From: Nitrospiraceae bacterium
GTDB taxonomy: Bacteria; Nitrospirota; Nitrospiria; Nitrospirales; Nitrospiraceae
Length of the DNA: 8,296 nucleotides
Direction: 5' to 3'
NCBI GenBank assembly: GCA_011391455.1
Contig: JAABQN010000082.1
Coordinates: 1-8,296, forward strand
This document shows, in pieces, positions 1 to 6,947 of the stretch (within the stretch, counting starts at the first letter, position 1; every line of letters begins with the position of its first letter). The position numbers and the translations under genes were made by a program. The notes under the pieces were generated by a model, which saw only the letters and a list, made by a program, of their open reading frames with translations, did no database searches and was not told the origin of the DNA.

Positions 1-753
1 AGCATGAAGGAGGTCAATCAGCGACTTCGTGTCATGCTGGGAATTGAGCCTACCAAAACTGGGGACATAGTTAATGGCCGAGGTGGTGTGGACGGTCCCC
101 TTCCTGATGGCAATACTCTTCCTTCCTCTGAGAAGGCCCTCACGAGCGACAATGGGGCTCAGCGCCTCAGTTCAGTAGAAACTGGTCAGAATGCTCTGGT
201 TGGCCAAACGAGCCTATCGGGAGGTTCGAATGATTTTACTGAGCAAGAAATGATTGCCTCGATCAAGGAGGGTATTGATTGGCTGTCGAAGGAAGCTACG
301 ATTCAGGAACAATCACTGGAAGAGTTATCTTTAGCTGCCGAAAACAAGTCCTCTCGATGGGCCGCGACCCCATCTATTTGGCCGGTGAAGGGATGGGTCA
401 CTTCCGGGTTTGGGCCAAGGGTTTCCCCATTTACAGAAAAGCCCGCGTGGCATGATGGCTTAGATATTGGAGCTGCTGCCAATGCGCCTATCCAGGCGCC
501 GGCTCAAGGCCGAGTGACAGCAGTCGGTTTCGACCCAAAACTGGGAAATGTTGTAAAAATTGATCATGGATTCGGCATTGAGACGCTCTACGGCCACCTG
601 GCAAAATCGTTAGTGAAAGAAGGGCAGCGCGTAAAACGTGGAGAAGTCGTTGCCTTGGTCGGCAGTACCGGACTAGCCACGGGGCCCCACTTGCACTACA
701 TGGTCAAGGTTCATGGTCAGGCGCTAGATCCGGTAAAGTACATCCTCGAATAG
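1..753 (+). CDS. M23 family (LytM-type) zinc metallopeptidase, 5' end cut by window edge
   Basis: This is probably a peptidoglycan endopeptidase of the M23 family, which cleaves peptide cross-links in the cell wall outside the cytoplasmic membrane. Counting from the ATG at position 4, the C-terminal domain (about residues 125-249) carries the full active site. H150 and D154 (in WHDGLDIG) and H231 (second His of HLH) are the expected zinc ligands, and H198 (YGHL) and H229 are the expected catalytic histidines. The preceding 120 residues are polar and low-complexity, with no recognisable domain. The frame is open to the left edge, and the sequence NQRLRVMLGIEP reads like the end of the coiled-coil region usual in these proteins. 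The ATG at 4 is therefore probably internal, and the signal peptide or membrane anchor would lie upstream, outside the window. The stop is TAG at 751. I see no clear terminator in the following 170 bases. The family call is firm; whether the protein is an active hydrolase or a divisome/amidase activator is not decidable here. Confidence 0.87.
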   Translation, partial: SMKEVNQRLRVMLGIEPTKTGDIVNGRGGVDGPLPDGNTLPSSEKALTSDNGAQRLSSVETGQNALVGQTSLSGGSNDFTEQEMIASIKEGIDWLSKEATIQEQSLEELSLAAENKSSRWAATPSIWPVKGWVTSGFGPRVSPFTEKPAWHDGLDIGAAANAPIQAPAQGRVTAVGFDPKLGNVVKIDHGFGIETLYGHLAKSLVKEGQRVKRGEVVALVGSTGLATGPHLHYMVKVHGQALDPVKYILE

Positions 754-871
754 CTACCTTCAGCTTCTCGTTTAGTCACTGGCTCATCATCAACCGACTC
801 GGTTCATGACAAGGCCACACTGAATCTCCCCCTTCGATCCAAAATCAGCCAACGAATCGGCTCAATTCCTA

Positions 872-880
872 TGCTATACT
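872..880 (+). promoter_or_regulatory. Candidate extended -10 promoter for fhs
   Basis: TGCTATACT is a TGn-extended -10 element with a hexamer (875-880) one base away from TATAAT. No good -35 is present at 16-18 bases upstream, which is common for extended -10 promoters. Transcription would begin near 887 and give a leader of about 37 bases before the fhs ATG. It lies in the only sizeable gap (754-923) between the peptidase gene and fhs. The rest of that gap holds only a short palindrome (792-804) and no recognisable RNA or terminator. This is inference from consensus matching. Confidence 0.45.
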
Positions 881-923
881 GCCGTCCCGTTGCGGTCGTA
901 GAGATTATGCCGGTTCTCAGCCT

Positions 924-2606
924 ATGACAGATATTGAGATCAACCGATCAGTGAAGGCGCGTCCAATCCAGGACGTTGCCGACCAGCTTGGCATCCAGAC
1001 CAACGAGTTATTTCCGTATGGAAGACTCAAGGCGAAGGTTTCACTTGATGTACTCGAGCGACTTCACGCTGCGCCTCTCGGCAGGTATATCCTTGTGACC
1101 GCCATTAATCCAACCCCGCTAGGGGAAGGCAAGACGACAACTTCCATCGGGCTTGCCATGGGTCTTTCCCGCCTCGGCCATCGAACGGCCGTCACGCTTC
1201 GGCAGCCTTCGTTGGGGCCGGTGTTTGGGATCAAAGGGGGGGGGACAGGAGGAGGAAGGGCGCAAGTCCTCCCGATGGAAGATATCAACCTTCATCTGAC
1301 TGGCGACGCCCACGCTGTATCCGCCAGTCACAATCTCTTGTCAGCATTTGTTGATAATCACTTGTTTCATGGGAACGGGTTTAAGATGGATCCCAATCGG
1401 GTCACCTGGCCACGGACGTTGGGAGTCAGTGACCGAGCACTACGGCAAGTCTCGCTGGGAGAGGGGACTGCGGGTCGCACGGGCCAGTTTGTGATCACCG
1501 AAGCTTCCGAGGTCATGGCGATGCTCGCGTTGGCATCGAGTCAAGCCGACCTACGACAGAGGCTTGGGCAGATTGTTGTTGGGTTTAGAACGGATGGTAA
1601 GCCTATGCGGGCAGAGGAGTTTGGATGTGCCGGATCCATGGCGGTCTTGCTGAGAGAAGCGCTGTTGCCAAACTTGGTTCAGACGCTGGAGGGAACCGCA
1701 GCGTTCGTGCATACGGGTCCGTTCGGTAATATTGCCCATGGGAATTGTTCGATTCTTTCCGATGCCATTGCTTTGCGTTGTGCGGACTATGTCGTTACAG
1801 AAGCTGGATTCGGGAGTGATCTCGGGGCGGAGAAATTTTTCAATATCAAGTGTCGACGATCAGGTTTCAAGCCGGCGGCGGCTGTGGTGGTTGCGACGCT
1901 TCGCGCGCTCAAACTTCATGGTGGCGGAGGAGCGGTCAAAGTTGGAACACCGCTTCCGGCAGGGCTTACCGGACCTAACCAGGAGGCATTGGTAAAGGGA
2001 TTTGCGAACTTGGAGCAGCATATTGCGAACGTGAAAGCCCATGGGGTGCCAGTCGTGGTGGCGGTCAATGCTTTCATCGATGACCCGGTGGCTGAGCTGG
2101 AATGGGTTCGCGAAAGGTCCCGGGATGTTGGTGCGGTGGATGCTGCGGTCTCAACTCATTGGACCGATGGTGGGAAAGGGGCTGAAGAGTTGGCGGAGGC
2201 GGTGGTCAGAGCCGCAGCGAAAACGTCTTCGTTCATGCATTTATATGACGTCGTCTGGCCGATCAAAAAGAAAATCCAGACTATTGCCATGCAGATGTAT
2301 GGAGCTTCGTCCGTGTCGTTCGATGCACAAGCCGAGCGAGATATCGAGACGGCGCAGCAGCTCGGATTTGATCAGCTGCCCATCTGCATGGCTAAGACAC
2401 CGTTATCACTGTCACACGACCCGGCGCTGAAAGGGCGCCCATCCGGGTTTACGCTGCCGATCAAAGAGGTGAGAATACTCGCAGGGGCTGGGTTTCTGAC
2501 AGCGGTCTGCTCGGGCATTCAACTCATGCCGGGGCTGCCCAAGAAGCCGGCAGGGGAACGGATTGGAATCGATCCAGGCACGGGCGAGATCGTAGGGTTG
2601 TCCTAA
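924..2606 (+). CDS. fhs: Formate-tetrahydrofolate ligase (10-formyl-THF synthetase)
   Basis: This enzyme ligates formate to tetrahydrofolate with ATP hydrolysis, giving 10-formyl-THF for one-carbon metabolism (purines, fMet, serine/glycine interconversion); it is cytoplasmic. The 560-residue length is normal for the family. The phosphate-binding loop is TPLGEGKTT (64-72). The first family signature is present at 102-112 in a variant form, GIKGGGTGGGR, where the usual form is GxKGGAAGGGY. The second signature is VATLRALKLHGG (323-334). Further family landmarks are PMEDINLHLTGD (117-128), EAGFGSDLGAEKFFNIKC (293-310) and the C-terminal MPGLPKKPA (535-543). The ATG at 924 is the only sensible start, because homology begins at once (MTDIEI...KARPI). 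It has no convincing Shine-Dalgarno, and a 6-codon ORF at 907-927 ends on its ATGA. A run of nine G lies inside the signature (1236-1244). The gene ends 3 bases before the stop of the convergent hflC. Confidence 0.97.
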   Translation: MTDIEINRSVKARPIQDVADQLGIQTNELFPYGRLKAKVSLDVLERLHAAPLGRYILVTAINPTPLGEGKTTTSIGLAMGLSRLGHRTAVTLRQPSLGPVFGIKGGGTGGGRAQVLPMEDINLHLTGDAHAVSASHNLLSAFVDNHLFHGNGFKMDPNRVTWPRTLGVSDRALRQVSLGEGTAGRTGQFVITEASEVMAMLALASSQADLRQRLGQIVVGFRTDGKPMRAEEFGCAGSMAVLLREALLPNLVQTLEGTAAFVHTGPFGNIAHGNCSILSDAIALRCADYVVTEAGFGSDLGAEKFFNIKCRRSGFKPAAAVVVATLRALKLHGGGGAVKVGTPLPAGLTGPNQEALVKGFANLEQHIANVKAHGVPVVVAVNAFIDDPVAELEWVRERSRDVGAVDAAVSTHWTDGGKGAEELAEAVVRAAAKTSSFMHLYDVVWPIKKKIQTIAMQMYGASSVSFDAQAERDIETAQQLGFDQLPICMAKTPLSLSHDPALKGRPSGFTLPIKEVRILAGAGFLTAVCSGIQLMPGLPKKPAGERIGIDPGTGEIVGLS

Positions 2607-2609
2607 GGG

Positions 2610-3470
2610 CTAGCGCTGCTTAAGATAGCGGAGAAATTCAGAGTCTGGACTCATCACCAGGGTGGACTTGTCTTTGAAGGTTTTCTTGTAGGCTTCCATC
2701 GAGCGAGTAAATTCGAAAAAATGAACATCTTGCCGGTAGGCGTCGGCATAGACCCTAAAGGCTTTTGCGTCACCCGCGCCCCGAAGTTCTTCCGATTCCT
2801 TGTACGCCTGAGCCAGAATAATCTCTCGATCCTTTTCCGCTTCTGAACGGATTTTCTGCGCTTCCTCAGCGCCTTCTGCACGGTATTGTTTTGCCTGCCG
2901 TTCCCGCTCAGCTTGCATTCGGGCAAACACGGCCTTCTCGTTCTGCTCAGGGAGGTCGGCGCGCTTAATTCTCACGTCCTGAATCTCGATCCCATAGGCG
3001 GACGCTTTCTCATGCGACCGCTGGGTCACAATTTTCATGAGTTCGGCGCGGTGATCTGCGACAATTTCTAGAAGGTCATGGCGCCCGAGTTCGACCCGGA
3101 GTTCAGAATAAATAATGTCGTTAAGCCGTTGCAACGCCCCCCGTTGGGTTTGAAAGTTCTGATAAACCTTGAGTGGGTCGATAATCCGCCATTTGGCGTA
3201 GTTGTCAAGAAGGAGGGTTTTCTTGTCCTGTGTAATCACATCTTGTGCCTGTGTGTCGTAGTCCAACAGGCGCTTATCGAAGTAGGTGACCTCTTGAATG
3301 AACGGCACTTTCACATAGAGCCCCGGCTCTGTGATATTGCGAACAGGCTTTCCGAGCTGAACCACGATCGCATTCTGGGTGATGTCTACGACGAAGAGCG
3401 GTGAGGCCCCCAGGAAAAACAACCCGATGACGACCACCAGCACGGCAATGATGAATCCCTGCTTGGTCAT
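2610..3470 (-). CDS. hflC: HflC, SPFH-domain subunit of the FtsH-regulating HflKC complex
   Basis: HflC pairs with HflK in a large membrane cage around the protease FtsH and modulates degradation of membrane proteins. The 286-residue length is typical. It has an N-terminal membrane anchor (about residues 5-28, hydrophobic, few charges before it) and an SPFH/band-7 domain (about 25-180: ITQNAIVVQLGKP, EPGLYVKVPFIQEV, RIIDPLKVYQN). A charged helical stretch rich in Glu, Arg, Lys and Ala follows (about 178-230), probably coiled coil. The C-terminus MSPDSEFLRYL matches the family ending. The ATG at 3470 overlaps the hflK stop as ATGA, so translational coupling is likely. A GAGGA Shine-Dalgarno lies 9 bases upstream, inside the end of hflK. 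The 3' end abuts the end of fhs on the other strand with no room for a terminator between them. Confidence 0.96.
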   Translation of the reverse strand: MTKQGFIIAVLVVVIGLFFLGASPLFVVDITQNAIVVQLGKPVRNITEPGLYVKVPFIQEVTYFDKRLLDYDTQAQDVITQDKKTLLLDNYAKWRIIDPLKVYQNFQTQRGALQRLNDIIYSELRVELGRHDLLEIVADHRAELMKIVTQRSHEKASAYGIEIQDVRIKRADLPEQNEKAVFARMQAERERQAKQYRAEGAEEAQKIRSEAEKDREIILAQAYKESEELRGAGDAKAFRVYADAYRQDVHFFEFTRSMEAYKKTFKDKSTLVMSPDSEFLRYLKQR

Positions 3471-4522
3471 GGTTTGTGGTCCTCAGTGGCTGTGCTGGTC
3501 ATGGGCTTGTGGCGATCGAGGGGAAGGTATGGAAGAATACGATCGGCTGCCTTGCCATCAATGATGATTTTTTCGACGTTCGGGAGGATTTCTTCCATGG
3601 TTTCGATATAGATCCGCTTGCTGATGATGTCTTTTGCTTGATTGTATTCTTTCAAAGTCGCCAGAAAACGGTTGGCCTCACCTTGGGCGCGATTCAGTCG
3701 CGACTGGGCGTTGCCCTTGGCCTGGTTCACCACCTGAGCCGCTTCGCCTTGGGCTTTGGGGAGAATGTCGTTACGATAACTTTGAGACTGGTTGATCAGT
3801 TTTTCCCGGTCTTCCTTCGCATTTGTCACATCTTTGAACGCTGCCGCCACGGCTTCGGGAGGGCTGACATCTTGGAGTTGGACCGCTGCGACTTGGACGC
3901 CGCCCTGATACTGATCGAGAAGGGATTGCAAGAGTATCTGGGCATCCTGCTGGATCTGGGCTTTGCCGGTCGTCAAGGCCTCGTCGATCTTGCCCTTGCC
4001 AACCACTTCCCGCATGGAGGCCTCGGCAGCTTTGCCGATCGTCTCATGGATGTCTGCGACGTTAAAGAGATAGTTCGCAGACTCTTTAATCTTGTATTGC
4101 ACAATGAATTCGATGGCCAGAATATTCATGTCGCCGGTGAGCATCAAGGCTTCTTGCGCCAGCATCTGCTGGCGGCCTTGCCGATCTGTGCGGAAGCCGA
4201 CCTCGACGCGGTGGAGTTTTTGGACTTTCGGTTGTAGGACGGTTTCGATGAAAGGGATTTTCCCGTGGGGGCCAGGTCCCACGGTTCTGGCAGGGATGCC
4301 GAATCGTTTGACGACGCCCTCCTCATCAGGGGAAACAATAAAGACACTCTGCCAGGCAACAAAGACGAGCAGTCCTGCCACGACGATGTTTCTGAACCCG
4401 CTTGAGGGCATCAGGCTCTTGAAAGAGGGCAGCAGATTCTGGAATTGCGACTGGGCCTGCTTGAGGGCGTCCTCAAGCGGGTCGCTCTTCCTACTCCAAG
4501 GATCTTTGGGGTCCCAGACCAT
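3467..4522 (-). CDS. hflK: HflK, SPFH-domain subunit of the FtsH-regulating HflKC complex
   Basis: HflK is the partner of HflC in the cage that restrains FtsH. With the ATG at 4522 the protein has 351 residues. It starts MVWDPKDPW, which matches the MAWN...DPWG opening of HflK proteins. One membrane segment follows at about 43-63 (FRNIVVAGLLVFVAWQSVFIV), then the SPFH domain (about 64-235, with LTGDMNILAIEFIVQYKI and QLQDVSPPEAVAAAFKDV). A Gln/Ala/Lys-rich helical region (about 232-300) precedes the C-terminal tail. The glycine-rich N-terminal stretch of E. coli HflK is missing; a short polar region takes its place. An in-frame GTG at 4570 would add 16 residues (MARTEILAIIFDRIFH). It is possible, since AAG abuts it, but unlike the family. 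Neither start has a strong Shine-Dalgarno. The stop overlaps the hflC start by 4 bases. The gene may be transcribed alone or by readthrough from the PiT gene 116-164 bases upstream. Confidence 0.94.
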   Translation of the reverse strand: MVWDPKDPWSRKSDPLEDALKQAQSQFQNLLPSFKSLMPSSGFRNIVVAGLLVFVAWQSVFIVSPDEEGVVKRFGIPARTVGPGPHGKIPFIETVLQPKVQKLHRVEVGFRTDRQGRQQMLAQEALMLTGDMNILAIEFIVQYKIKESANYLFNVADIHETIGKAAEASMREVVGKGKIDEALTTGKAQIQQDAQILLQSLLDQYQGGVQVAAVQLQDVSPPEAVAAAFKDVTNAKEDREKLINQSQSYRNDILPKAQGEAAQVVNQAKGNAQSRLNRAQGEANRFLATLKEYNQAKDIISKRIYIETMEEILPNVEKIIIDGKAADRILPYLPLDRHKPMTSTATEDHKP

Positions 4523-4611
4523 GTGAAATATCCGATCGAAGATAATTGCGAGGATCTCTGTCCGCGCCACCTTAGCAGACTGCCTAGAGGCTACGCAATC
4601 ACGATAATTTC

Positions 4612-4647
4612 CAGTTGGTTCATCTAGTTGGTCTGGTTAGTCTGGTT
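4612..4647. repeat. Degenerate 9-base tandem repeat, four units, between PiT gene and hflK
   Basis: Read on the - strand, the units are AACCAGACT, AACCAGACC, AACTAGATG and AACCAACTG, back to back. Two more partial copies of the CAGACC/CCAGAC core follow at 4652-4657 and around 4669-4674 (CCAGAT). The array lies in the gap upstream of hflK, after the PiT stop. No terminator hairpin with a T-run in the right direction is visible in this gap. Its function is unknown; it could be replication slippage, a protein-binding array, or a lineage-specific intergenic repeat. Confidence 0.6.
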
Positions 4648-4686
4648 TTTTGGTCTGAACGACATTCACCAGATAGACAAGAGAGG

Positions 4687-5820
4687 CTAGAGCGTTCGGG
4701 TGAGAATGAGGTACGCGCCGCCTGCGAGGAGAGCCGACGCCGGCAGTGTTATGACCCAAGCCAGGACCATGTCACGTACAGTCGTCCAGCGCACGTTGTT
4801 TCTGCCTTTGAGTAGGCCGATTCCGATAATGGCTGAGCTGCTGATATGGGTGGTCGAGACCGGCAATCCGAGAGAACCGGCGGCGAGAACCAGGCTCGAA
4901 GTCGTCAGGTTTGCAGACAGCCCCTCCGCATGATTCATCTTCGTCACCTTCTCAGCAAGAACTTCAGTTACGCGGAGCCCACCAAAGTAGCTGCCAAGTC
5001 CCATCGCAATGGCGATTCCACCAAAAGCAATAAGCTGCGATGAGGCGTTGGGCCATGTGACAGCCGAGCTGCCGATTAAGAGTATGGCGACGATCTTCGG
5101 CGCGTCGTTCGTACCTCTGGCAAACGACGCAAGGCCGCTGGAGATCCAGTGAATCGTATCGAGTCCCATGACCAGCCCCCGCAAACCGGCGCGGTCGCAT
5201 TGCGATGGTACGGCCATGATCGGTTGGTTAAAACTCGATGTTTGAAACAGGGTCCTGGTGCCGCCATGCGTATCGATGGCCACTAATGCACGGGAGGCCG
5301 GCATCACGCACAGACAGGCCCCGTCCCACCTTTTCGCAAGTGTCCGAATAGCCGGATGGATGAGCAGTGAAAGAGTTAAGGCGAGGAAGGGACTGAGTAA
5401 CAAGGGAAGGGCAATCTTTTTTCCAATCGCCCCCCAGATCAATCCTTCTCCGGCAAAGGCGACCAAGCCGGTGCCGACAATCGCACCGATGAGGGCATGA
5501 GTCGTTGAGACAGGGAGACCGGTGATCGATGCGAAAAGGATCCATACCATTGCCCCGATTAAGACGGCTAAGGTAACAGTCGGTTCGATGATCGTGCCGG
5601 CCTGGACGAGGCCATGGCTAAAGGTCTTGACCATCGCGCTTGCCACGAAGGCCGCTACTCCCGCGCCGATGATGGTCCAGACAGTTCCCCAGGCGATAGC
5701 CGATCGATAATTGGTGACCCCACTACCGGCTAAGGTCGCGATCGCTTTGGAGACATCGTTGGTGCCATTGGCAAAGGCGAGAGCGAATGCAAGTGCGAAG
5801 GCGAGGAGAGAGATTTCCAT
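4687..5820 (-). CDS. PiT family inorganic phosphate transporter (possible arsenate link)
   Basis: This is an integral membrane permease of the PiT family, which imports phosphate with a cation and generally cannot exclude arsenate. With the ATG at 5820 it has 377 residues. The two family repeats are both present. The N-terminal half has FANGTNDVSKA (about 17-26) and GLPVSTTH (101-108). The C-terminal half has FARGTNDAPK (about 233-242) and a second GLPVSTTH (318-325). Most of the rest is hydrophobic membrane segments, with a short polar loop at about 160-225 between the halves. The open frame continues upstream to a TTG at 5886, but that part overlaps arsS and adds Arg-rich sequence unlike a PiT N-terminus, so I reject it. 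The start lies 8 bases after the arsS stop, with no strong Shine-Dalgarno, which points to co-transcription. The position suggests a role in arsenic/phosphate handling; this is inference, and it may be a general phosphate permease. Confidence 0.93.
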   Translation of the reverse strand: MEISLLAFALAFALAFANGTNDVSKAIATLAGSGVTNYRSAIAWGTVWTIIGAGVAAFVASAMVKTFSHGLVQAGTIIEPTVTLAVLIGAMVWILFASITGLPVSTTHALIGAIVGTGLVAFAGEGLIWGAIGKKIALPLLLSPFLALTLSLLIHPAIRTLAKRWDGACLCVMPASRALVAIDTHGGTRTLFQTSSFNQPIMAVPSQCDRAGLRGLVMGLDTIHWISSGLASFARGTNDAPKIVAILLIGSSAVTWPNASSQLIAFGGIAIAMGLGSYFGGLRVTEVLAEKVTKMNHAEGLSANLTTSSLVLAAGSLGLPVSTTHISSSAIIGIGLLKGRNNVRWTTVRDMVLAWVITLPASALLAGGAYLILTRTL

Positions 5821-5828
5821 CGTAATTC

Positions 5829-6944
5829 TTAGGATGTGACGGATCCGCCGCAAGAGGAACCGGCTCCTGCCGTGCAGCCGTAGCAATGGTTGCGCGTCGT
5901 GATTTGTCGCCGATTGAGTTGAACCGGATCGAAGTCCCGGATATGGGCAGGCGCGCCATAGTTCACCGGCAGGTCGAGCATCTGGTTGAAGTCACAGTCG
6001 TAGAGGGTGCCGTCCCAACTCACGGAGATGGTGTAGCGGCACATGACGCCAGCCGCGGCAGCGGGATTGAAGGCGTTGGCCAATCGTTCCATATACTGCT
6101 CGTAGTTGCCGCTCTCCAGGAGAAACTCAAGAAACCGGCTGATTGGCATGTTGGTGATCGTGTAGAGGCGGGTGAACTCGATACCATGGCGAGCCCGGAG
6201 TTCTTTTCGAAACTGTGCTTCGATAGCCTCTTGCTGGGGAGGGAGAAAGGCTCCGACCGGATTACAGACGAGATTCAGAGGCAATCCGCTGCCGGGTCGT
6301 CCATAGCCGAGTTGGTTGAGGAGGCGAAGCGCCTGGATCGATTTCTCGAAAATGCCCTCGCCCCGCTGCGCATCGGTCTGGTTGGCGCGGTAATAGGGCA
6401 GCGACGCGACGATTTCCACACGATGCCCGGCGAGGAACTCCGCCAAGTCCGCTTGAGAGGGGAGGAGCAAGACAGACAAGTTACAGCGATCTATCACGTG
6501 GCGACCTAGTGCCCGGCTCTGTTCAACCAGCCAGCGGAAGTTGGGGCTGAGCTCTGGTGCCCCACCCGTGATATCGACCGTCGGGATATCGGTCTTCGCG
6601 AGAGCACGGATGCACTGTTCCGCCGTTTCGAGGGACATGCGTTCGGTGCGATCAGGTCCCGCATCGACGTGACAATGCCTGCATGCCTGATTGCAGAGCT
6701 TGCCGACATTGATCTGAAAGACGGTGATCCCGGTGGCTCGAAGTGGGAGCAGGCCGATGTGATGGAGTTGCGTCTCGAAAGGGGGGCAACTCGCGGTCCT
6801 CCCGAGTATCTTCAATTGCTCCGTTGAGGAGGCAAGGGGGCTCTGTTGTCCCAGTAGGGTCAGTGCCATAGAATTTATTGCAAGATGTCGCGGCCTGTAT
6901 CGGAACCGATTACCGAGATCGTCTGCGTGACGCAGCGTCATCAT
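5829..6944 (-). CDS. arsS: ArsS-like arsenosugar biosynthesis radical SAM enzyme
   Basis: ArsS is the radical SAM protein paired with ArsM in arsenosugar biosynthesis; it is proposed to attach the adenosyl/ribosyl carbon of SAM to methylated arsenic. The protein is 371 residues from the ATG at 6944. The [4Fe-4S]-SAM motif is CNQACRHC (C84, C88, C91), followed by HVDAGPDRTERM and DITGGAPEL (124-132). Other family landmarks are NLSVLL, EIVASLPYYRANQTDAQRG, MCRYTISVSWDGTLYDCDFNQ (301-321) and the Cys-rich end CYGCTAGAGSSCGG (354-367). Some members of this family are selenoproteins; here all these positions are cysteine and the stop is TAA. Family similarity seems to begin at residue 26 (MALTLLGQQSPLAS, ATG at 6869), so the real start could be 6869. 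The ATGs at 6944 and 6941 lie 3-6 bases behind the arsM stop and in the same frame as arsM. Neither start has a strong Shine-Dalgarno. A GGGAG lies 13 bases before 6944. Confidence 0.93.
   Translation of the reverse strand: MMTLRHADDLGNRFRYRPRHLAINSMALTLLGQQSPLASSTEQLKILGRTASCPPFETQLHHIGLLPLRATGITVFQINVGKLCNQACRHCHVDAGPDRTERMSLETAEQCIRALAKTDIPTVDITGGAPELSPNFRWLVEQSRALGRHVIDRCNLSVLLLPSQADLAEFLAGHRVEIVASLPYYRANQTDAQRGEGIFEKSIQALRLLNQLGYGRPGSGLPLNLVCNPVGAFLPPQQEAIEAQFRKELRARHGIEFTRLYTITNMPISRFLEFLLESGNYEQYMERLANAFNPAAAAGVMCRYTISVSWDGTLYDCDFNQMLDLPVNYGAPAHIRDFDPVQLNRRQITTRNHCYGCTAGAGSSCGGSVTS
6899..6940 (-). other. Cluster of perfect inverted repeats just after the arsM stop, inside the start of arsS
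   Basis: Two perfect 13-base palindromes overlap: TGACGCAGCGTCA (6928-6940) and CTGCGTGACGCAG (6923-6935), as read on the + strand. A third inverted repeat, ATCGG-AA-CCGAT, lies at 6899-6910. In the mRNA (- strand) the first two are alternative hairpins that begin 7 and 12 bases after the arsM UGA, followed by a 5-bp hairpin with a 2-base loop. They could hold back arsS translation, act in recoding of the UGA, or be chance in GC-rich coding sequence. The structures are seen directly; the role is unknown. Confidence 0.5.
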
Positions 6945-6947
6945 GCA

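Noticed and set aside
792..804. Palindrome AACCGA-C-TCGGTT as terminator of the peptidase gene
   Set aside because: Only about four base pairs can form around a real loop and no T-run follows.
1236..1244. Frameshift in fhs at the G run
   Set aside because: The protein reads through without a break into normal family sequence on both sides.
3476..4237. 253-codon open frame on the + strand opposite hflK
   Set aside because: It lies wholly antisense to a clear hflK, has no recognisable domain, and fits the usual mirror frame of a GC-rich gene.
4612..4674. CRISPR-like array
   Set aside because: The units are 9 bases, contiguous and degenerate, with no spacers and no cas genes.
4648..4675. Terminator hairpin for the PiT gene (TGGT/GAA with TTC/ACCA arms next to a six-T run)
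   Set aside because: On the PiT strand the run reads as A after the stem; on the + strand the T-run comes before it. Neither direction gives a T-tailed hairpin.
5821..5886. Upstream extension of the PiT gene to a TTG at 5886
   Set aside because: It overlaps the Cys-rich end of arsS and adds an Arg-rich segment unlike PiT N-termini; the ATG at 5820 begins directly at the first membrane segment.
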